Shown: in pieces, positions 8,301 to 11,031 of the stretch
How the letters are laid out: the number at the start of each line of letters is the position of its first letter
How positions within the stretch are numbered: the stretch's first letter is position 1
Origin: Flavobacteriaceae bacterium
GTDB taxonomy: Bacteria; Bacteroidota; Bacteroidia; Flavobacteriales; Flavobacteriaceae
NCBI GenBank assembly: GCA_018608735.1
Contig: JABAYZ010000105.1
Coordinates: forward strand, 1 to 11,031
DNA: 11,031 bases
Direction of reading: 5' to 3'
Position numbers and translations under genes: made by a program
Notes under the pieces: model-generated
The model's database searches: none
Seen by the model: only the letters and a program-made list of their open reading frames with translations
What the model was told of the DNA's origin: nothing

Positions 8301-8341
8301 CCAAACATTTGGCAGCACTAGTTAGTGTGTGTTATAATAAC
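8301..8341. repeat. Three consecutive short inverted repeats
   Basis: Three small dyads follow each other in 41 bases: CCAAA/TTTGG (8301-8305, 8308-8312), CACTA/TAGTG (8316-8320, 8323-8327) and GTTAT/ATAAC (8331-8335, 8337-8341). TAACC (8298-8302) can also pair with GGTTA (8345-8349) to enclose most of them. The sequence ends in a G-run (8342-8346). This could be the edge of a mobile cassette, a recombination site, a folded RNA, or chance; no T-run makes it a normal terminator. Confidence 0.35.
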
Positions 8342-8505
8342 GGGGGTTAAAACTCAAAAGCTTCTCCTCTTCTAGAATTATAATCAACCAACATATTAAA
8401 GGCGATGATTTAGTTAATGCAAAATCATATAATGAGATCAATCATCAAATAATACCTGAAGTCATTAAAATTGCTCAAAAAAATAAAAGCACCATTAGAA
8501 AATGA
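8341..8505 (+). pseudogene. Possible 3' remnant of a gene
   Basis: A frame open for 54 codons, with no start codon after the preceding in-frame stop at 8338, ends at TGA 8503-8505. Its second half reads like a genuine hydrophilic helical protein (HIKGDDLVNAKSYNEINHQI, then PEVIKIAQKNKSTIRK) and is immediately overlapped by a terminator-like hairpin, as a real gene end would be. I do not recognise the family. The length is near what AT-rich noncoding DNA gives by chance, so this is tentative. Confidence 0.25.
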
Positions 8506-8512
8506 TGCTTTT
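8485..8512. terminator. Terminator-like hairpin in the gene gap
   Basis: AAAAGCA (8485-8491) pairs with TGCTTTT (8506-8512) and, inside one C-A mismatch, CATT (8493-8496) pairs with AATG (8501-8504) around a 4-base loop AGAA. Read on the plus strand it has only four Ts; read on the minus strand it is followed by a longer T-rich tract (complement of the A-run at 8477-8488), so it may work better leftward or in both directions. Confidence 0.5.
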
Positions 8513-8628
8513 ACTACTAACCAACCAAAATATATTACTAACAAAATAATACAATAATCTATTGACAATTTCCGTGCCATAAAATTAGGTAAATTACGAT
8601 TTAACTTAACTTTCACATTTCTAAAAGA

Positions 8629-8659
8629 TTCGTACCAAAGTTTATTTTATTTATATTTG
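8629..8659 (+). promoter_or_regulatory. Bacteroidota promoter for the DUF819 gene
   Basis: TATATTTG at 8652-8659 is a perfect match to the -7 TAnnTTTG, and TTCG at 8629-8632 lies exactly 19 bases upstream with one mismatch to TTTG. Transcription would begin near 8666, giving a leader of about 15 bases before the ATG at 8681. This is the best promoter match in the window. Confidence 0.6.
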
Positions 8660-8680
8660 AGTTCTAGAAACTAAAACCTT

Positions 8681-9997
8681 ATGACAGATACTACGCCATT
8701 ATTTACAGACGATACCATTGTTTTTGGCTTACTCATGTCAGCTATAGCTTTGATTTTTTATACAGAATCTCGCCCTAGGGGGTTTTGGTATAAATTTTAT
8801 AAAATTGTTCCAGGCCTATTTATGGCCTATATGATTCCGGCCCTATTCACCACTTTAGGGTGGATTGCACCAGATTGGGAAACCCTCTCGCCATCTGGCG
8901 AATTGACCAAACACAGCAGTAGCATATACTATGTTGCGAGCCGTTATTTATTACCCGCAGCTTTGGTCTTGATGACCCTAAGTATTGATTTAAAAGCCGT
9001 TGTAAATCTAGGATGGAAAGCTTTGATTATGTTTTTTACAGGGACCTTAGGAATCATTATTGGAGGCCCTATTGCCATCTTATTGATTTCATTAGTTTCT
9101 CCAGAGACTGTTGGTGGTATTGGCCCAGACGCGGTATGGAGAGGCCTCTCTACCCTAGCCGGAAGCTGGATTGGCGGCGGTGCAAACCAAACCGCTATGC
9201 TCGAAATTTATGGCTACAACCCAAAATTATTTGGAGGTATGGTGTTTGTGGACATCGTTGTTGCTAATATTTGGATGGCGCTCTTATTAATTGGCATCGG
9301 AAAATCTGACCGTATTAATAAATGGCTGCGAGCCGATACCGCGGCCATTGAAACTCTAAAAAAGAAAGTTTCTACATTCACTGAAAGTGTCAAACGAAAC
9401 CCATCACTCACAGACATCATGATCATGGTTGGGATTGCCTTTGGAACGGTGAGTTTTGCGCACATCGCATCGGGCTATTTAGCCCCATTTTTTAGTAAAT
9501 ATGTTGCAACATTTGAATCTGAAACAACAAAAAATATATTTACTTTTTTAGGCTCTTCTTTCTTTTGGTTGATTAGTATTGCAACCGTCACTGCTGTAGG
9601 TCTTTCCTTTACAAAAGCTAAAAACTATGAAGGTGCCGGCGCGAGTAAATACGGAAGTGTCTTTATTTACATCTTAGTTGCTAGCATCGGAATGAAAATG
9701 GATTTGACCTTGATCTTTGACAATACCGGACTGATTGCTATAGGAGTCGTCTGGATGAGCATTCACGCACTGCTATTGATTGTAGTTGCCAAATTAATTC
9801 GAGCCCCTTATTTCTTTTTAGCTGTAGGCAGTCAAGCCAATGTAGGTGCCGCAGCATCGGCGCCCATTGTAGCTGCAGCTTTTCACCCCTCATTAGCGAG
9901 TGTGGGTGTCTTATTGGCAGTCTTAGGGTATGCCATCGGAACTATTGCTGCCATTGGTTGTACAATTCTTATGGAATTAGCAGCGGCAACAGCTTAG
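8681..9997 (+). CDS. DUF819 (YjcL-like) integral membrane protein
   Basis: A 438-residue inner-membrane protein with roughly 11-12 hydrophobic helices, matching the DUF819/YjcL family in length and pattern. The two halves each contain a Gly/Ala-rich re-entrant-like motif: AGSWIGGGANQTAM at 160-173 and AVGSQANVGAAASAPIVA at 381-398. This internal symmetry resembles secondary transporters with inverted repeats. A hydrophilic, charged segment (about 208-245, KSDRINKWLRAD then KKKVSTFTESVKRN) links the halves and is probably cytoplasmic. The family has no established substrate; a transport role is inference from architecture. The ATG at 8681 gives a short N-terminal tail before the first helix and fits the promoter just upstream. 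The family call is confident, the function unknown. Confidence 0.88.
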   Translation: MTDTTPLFTDDTIVFGLLMSAIALIFYTESRPRGFWYKFYKIVPGLFMAYMIPALFTTLGWIAPDWETLSPSGELTKHSSSIYYVASRYLLPAALVLMTLSIDLKAVVNLGWKALIMFFTGTLGIIIGGPIAILLISLVSPETVGGIGPDAVWRGLSTLAGSWIGGGANQTAMLEIYGYNPKLFGGMVFVDIVVANIWMALLLIGIGKSDRINKWLRADTAAIETLKKKVSTFTESVKRNPSLTDIMIMVGIAFGTVSFAHIASGYLAPFFSKYVATFESETTKNIFTFLGSSFFWLISIATVTAVGLSFTKAKNYEGAGASKYGSVFIYILVASIGMKMDLTLIFDNTGLIAIGVVWMSIHALLLIVVAKLIRAPYFFLAVGSQANVGAAASAPIVAAAFHPSLASVGVLLAVLGYAIGTIAAIGCTILMELAAATA

Positions 9998-10004
9998 AAA
10001 TAAT

Positions 10005-10012
10005 TATATTTG
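10005..10012 (+). promoter_or_regulatory. Perfect -7 box downstream of the DUF819 gene
   Basis: TATATTTG is a perfect TAnnTTTG match eight bases after the DUF819 stop, but no TTTG-like element lies 19-20 bases upstream. If used, it would give the lipoprotein gene a leader of about 115 bases that contains the hairpin and palindrome described below. Alternatively the lipoprotein gene is read through from the DUF819 gene, since no terminator separates them. Confidence 0.3.
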
Positions 10013-10046
10013 AAACAGAAAAATTAACCATCAAACGCGCTTGTTA

Positions 10047-10067
10047 AATCATTAGCCGAAAATGATT
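10047..10067. repeat. 7-bp inverted repeat in the lipoprotein leader
   Basis: AATCATT (10047-10053) pairs with AATGATT (10061-10067) around a 7-base loop. There is no T-run behind it, so it is not an intrinsic terminator. It could be an mRNA structure or an operator. Confidence 0.4.
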
Positions 10068-10088
10068 CACAACACATCAGGCTGCAGT

Positions 10089-10102
10089 ATGTCCCGGGAC
10101 AT
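10089..10102. repeat. 14-bp perfect GC-rich palindrome
   Basis: ATGTCCCGGGACAT is a perfect 14-bp palindrome, 33 bases before the lipoprotein start codon, in otherwise AT-rich noncoding DNA. Its size and symmetry suit a dimeric DNA-binding protein; it could equally be a tight mRNA hairpin core. The role is unknown. Confidence 0.6.
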
Positions 10103-10109
10103 GTGGCCG

Positions 10110-10139
10110 TTAAAAACCAATGAATTAAAAACCGATGAA
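10110..10139 (+). repeat. Tandem 15-bp duplication of the start-codon region
   Basis: Two directly adjacent 15-base copies, TTAAAAACC[A/G]ATGAA (10110-10124 and 10125-10139), differ at one base. The second copy contains the ATG of the lipoprotein gene at 10135. The first copy has its own in-frame ATG at 10120, but it reads ATG AAT TAA, so it makes only a two-residue frame before the real start. Confidence 0.8.
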
Positions 10140-10824
10140 AAACAGTTTATACTTAAGCCTTGCATTATTAATAGCCTCTTGCAGTCAACCTTCAAAAAAC
10201 ATGACGGTCAATGGGTCGATTAAAGGATTCCAAAAAGGAACACTCTACCTACAACATGTGAATGATGGGGGATTTAAAACTTTAGATTCTTTGGAAATAA
10301 CCGGTACAACCAATTTTGAATTGGGCTGTGATCTTGAGGAAGCTGAATTATTATTACTGAGTATTTCTGAAGATATTGACGCCGAACGCATCTCTTTTTT
10401 TGCAGATAAAGGAGTCACCACAATACACACAAGTTTAAAACGTTTCAAGTATGACGCTCAAATTGAAGGCGGAACGCAACAAGAACTTTTGGAAACCTAT
10501 TATGAAAACATAGAGCGTTTTAAAGATCAAAAACTAGGCTTAATTGAACTCCAGTTAAATGCACAAAAAGACGGCAATTTAGAACGTGCGGATTCGCTGT
10601 TACTAGAAATGGATAAAATAAACAGACGCAGCTATTTATACACCATTAATTTTGCTATGAATAATAAGGACAGTGAAGTCGCGCCTTTTGTAGCGGTATC
10701 AGAAATTTATGATGCCAATGTGAAATACTTGGACACCATATACAAAACATTGCCCCCAAAAATAGCAAATTCCAAGTACGGAATTATTTTGGAGGCCTAT
10801 ATTGAGACTGTAAAGTCTGAGTAA
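10135..10824 (+). CDS. DUF4369 lipoprotein without thioredoxin domain
   Basis: A 229-residue predicted lipoprotein. Residues 1-15 are a signal peptide and IASC ends in the lipidated Cys16 (a type II signal); SQPSKN follows. Residues about 22-115 match the DUF4369 beta domain (TVNGSIKGFQKGTLYLQH, LDSLEITGTTNFEL, then ISFFADKG), known mainly as the N-terminal part of TlpA/ResA-like disulfide proteins of Bacteroidota. A charged helical region (120-200) and a SKYG segment (214-217) follow, the point where the thioredoxin domain normally begins. The protein ends 12 residues after SKYG with no CxxC. It may be a naturally domain-free variant or a truncated one. It lies 137 bp behind the DUF819 gene and converges on the next gene after one base. 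The family is fairly sure, the role unknown. Confidence 0.85.
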   Translation: MKNSLYLSLALLIASCSQPSKNMTVNGSIKGFQKGTLYLQHVNDGGFKTLDSLEITGTTNFELGCDLEEAELLLLSISEDIDAERISFFADKGVTTIHTSLKRFKYDAQIEGGTQQELLETYYENIERFKDQKLGLIELQLNAQKDGNLERADSLLLEMDKINRRSYLYTINFAMNNKDSEVAPFVAVSEIYDANVKYLDTIYKTLPPKIANSKYGIILEAYIETVKSE

Positions 10825-10825
10825 T

Positions 10826-11031
10826 TTAGAGCTTATTAATCTTTTCGATTAACGCTTTTCCTTTGGTTTCAAGGGCTTTAGCAATCCCTTTAAAATGTGC
10901 TTTTTGATTGTCAACATTCTTTGCATTGACTTGCTCAATCAATTCGTCAAAAGTTGAAATAGCCTCGTCAATTATAGCTTCACTTTTTTTAGTGTCTTTA
11001 TCGGTATTGGCATATTCCCAAATGTAAACTG
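10826..11031 (-). CDS. C-terminal part of an unrecognised helical protein (partial)
   Basis: The minus strand is open from the window edge to a TAA (complement of 10826-10828), giving the last 67 residues of a gene whose start lies beyond 11031. The segment is Lys/Glu/Ala/Ile-rich and helical (EAIISTFDELIEQV-like spacing, then AHFKGIAKALETKGKALIEK), with no cysteine and no motif I recognise. It ends one base from the stop of the convergent lipoprotein gene. Good codon usage and a clean end at a tight convergent junction support a real gene. The function is unknown. Confidence 0.65.
   Translation of the reverse strand, partial: VYIWEYANTDKDTKKSEAIIDEAISTFDELIEQVNAKNVDNQKAHFKGIAKALETKGKALIEKINKL

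Larger units (their letters stand above)
8291..8680. other. 390-base stretch without an intact gene
   Basis: Between the AlkB-family gene and the DUF819 gene there is no intact gene. It contains the inverted-repeat cluster (8301-8341), the possible gene remnant (8341-8505), the hairpin at 8485-8512, an AT-rich stretch (8513-8628) in which I see nothing specific, and the promoter at 8629-8659. It is the longest noncoding interval in the window. Confidence 0.6.

Noticed and set aside
8425..8616. 63-residue hydrophobic frame on the minus strand in the gene gap
   Set aside because: It spans the terminator-like hairpin, has no promoter match, and its composition is what AT-rich noncoding DNA yields.
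9013..9465. Plus and minus frames inside the DUF819 gene
   Set aside because: Out-of-frame shadows; low-complexity, Trp/Arg/Cys-rich translation with no family features.
10028..10123. Start-less 31-codon open frame before the lipoprotein gene
   Set aside because: Reads somewhat protein-like but has no start codon and is too short; more likely leader sequence with a hairpin and palindrome.
1..11031. CRISPR arrays, tRNA/rRNA genes, transposases, phage or defence genes
   Set aside because: Looked for on both strands; no regular spaced repeats, cloverleaf or relevant protein motifs were seen.

Overview
The window looks like chromosomal DNA of a marine-type member of the Flavobacteriaceae (Bacteroidota). 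The evidence is the AT-rich base composition, A-rich start regions without clear Shine-Dalgarno sequences, several upstream matches to the Bacteroidota promoter pattern (TTTG, about 19 bases, TAnnTTTG), a SusC/OMP_b-brl_3-type receptor with a CarboxypepD_reg-like domain, a DUF4369 lipoprotein, and a HtpG with the Gly/Met-rich C-terminal segment I associate with this phylum. The genus cannot be fixed from the sequence alone.

Left part (1-5521). A gene-free leader (1-222) carries a promoter for a sodium:solute symporter (223-1680). Its 3' end overlaps a convergent CoA-binding (YccU-like) protein gene by 24 bp (1657-2022, minus). A 96-base divergent spacer leads into a TonB-dependent-receptor-like outer membrane beta-barrel protein (2119-4500). 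This converges, with only 10 bases between them, on a ketoacyl-ACP synthase III (4511-5521, minus).

Middle (5522-8290). A short divergent spacer with a duplicated TGTCA element separates the FabH-like gene from htpG, whose start is best placed at 5640. htpG ends at a strong rho-independent terminator (7583-7612). An AlkB-family 2OG-Fe(II) dioxygenase (7688-8290) follows with its own promoter, which carries a 10-bp palindrome.

Right part (8291-11031). A 390-base stretch without an intact gene holds a cluster of three small inverted repeats, a start-less open frame that may be a gene remnant, a terminator-like hairpin and a clear promoter. It is followed by a DUF819 membrane protein (8681-9997). 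A structured 137-base leader (hairpin, 14-bp GC-rich palindrome, tandem 15-bp duplication of the start-codon region) precedes a DUF4369 lipoprotein that lacks the thioredoxin domain usually attached to this domain (10135-10824). The window ends inside an unrecognised helical protein gene on the minus strand (10826-11031).

The genes are mostly single transcription units in alternating orientation: housekeeping, stress, repair and transport functions, not one operon-encoded system. I see no IS element, CRISPR array, tRNA or rRNA, and no convincing new multi-gene system. The items most worth a second look are small: the duplicated translation start at 10110-10139, the structured gap at 8291-8680, and the htpG/fabH divergent control region.
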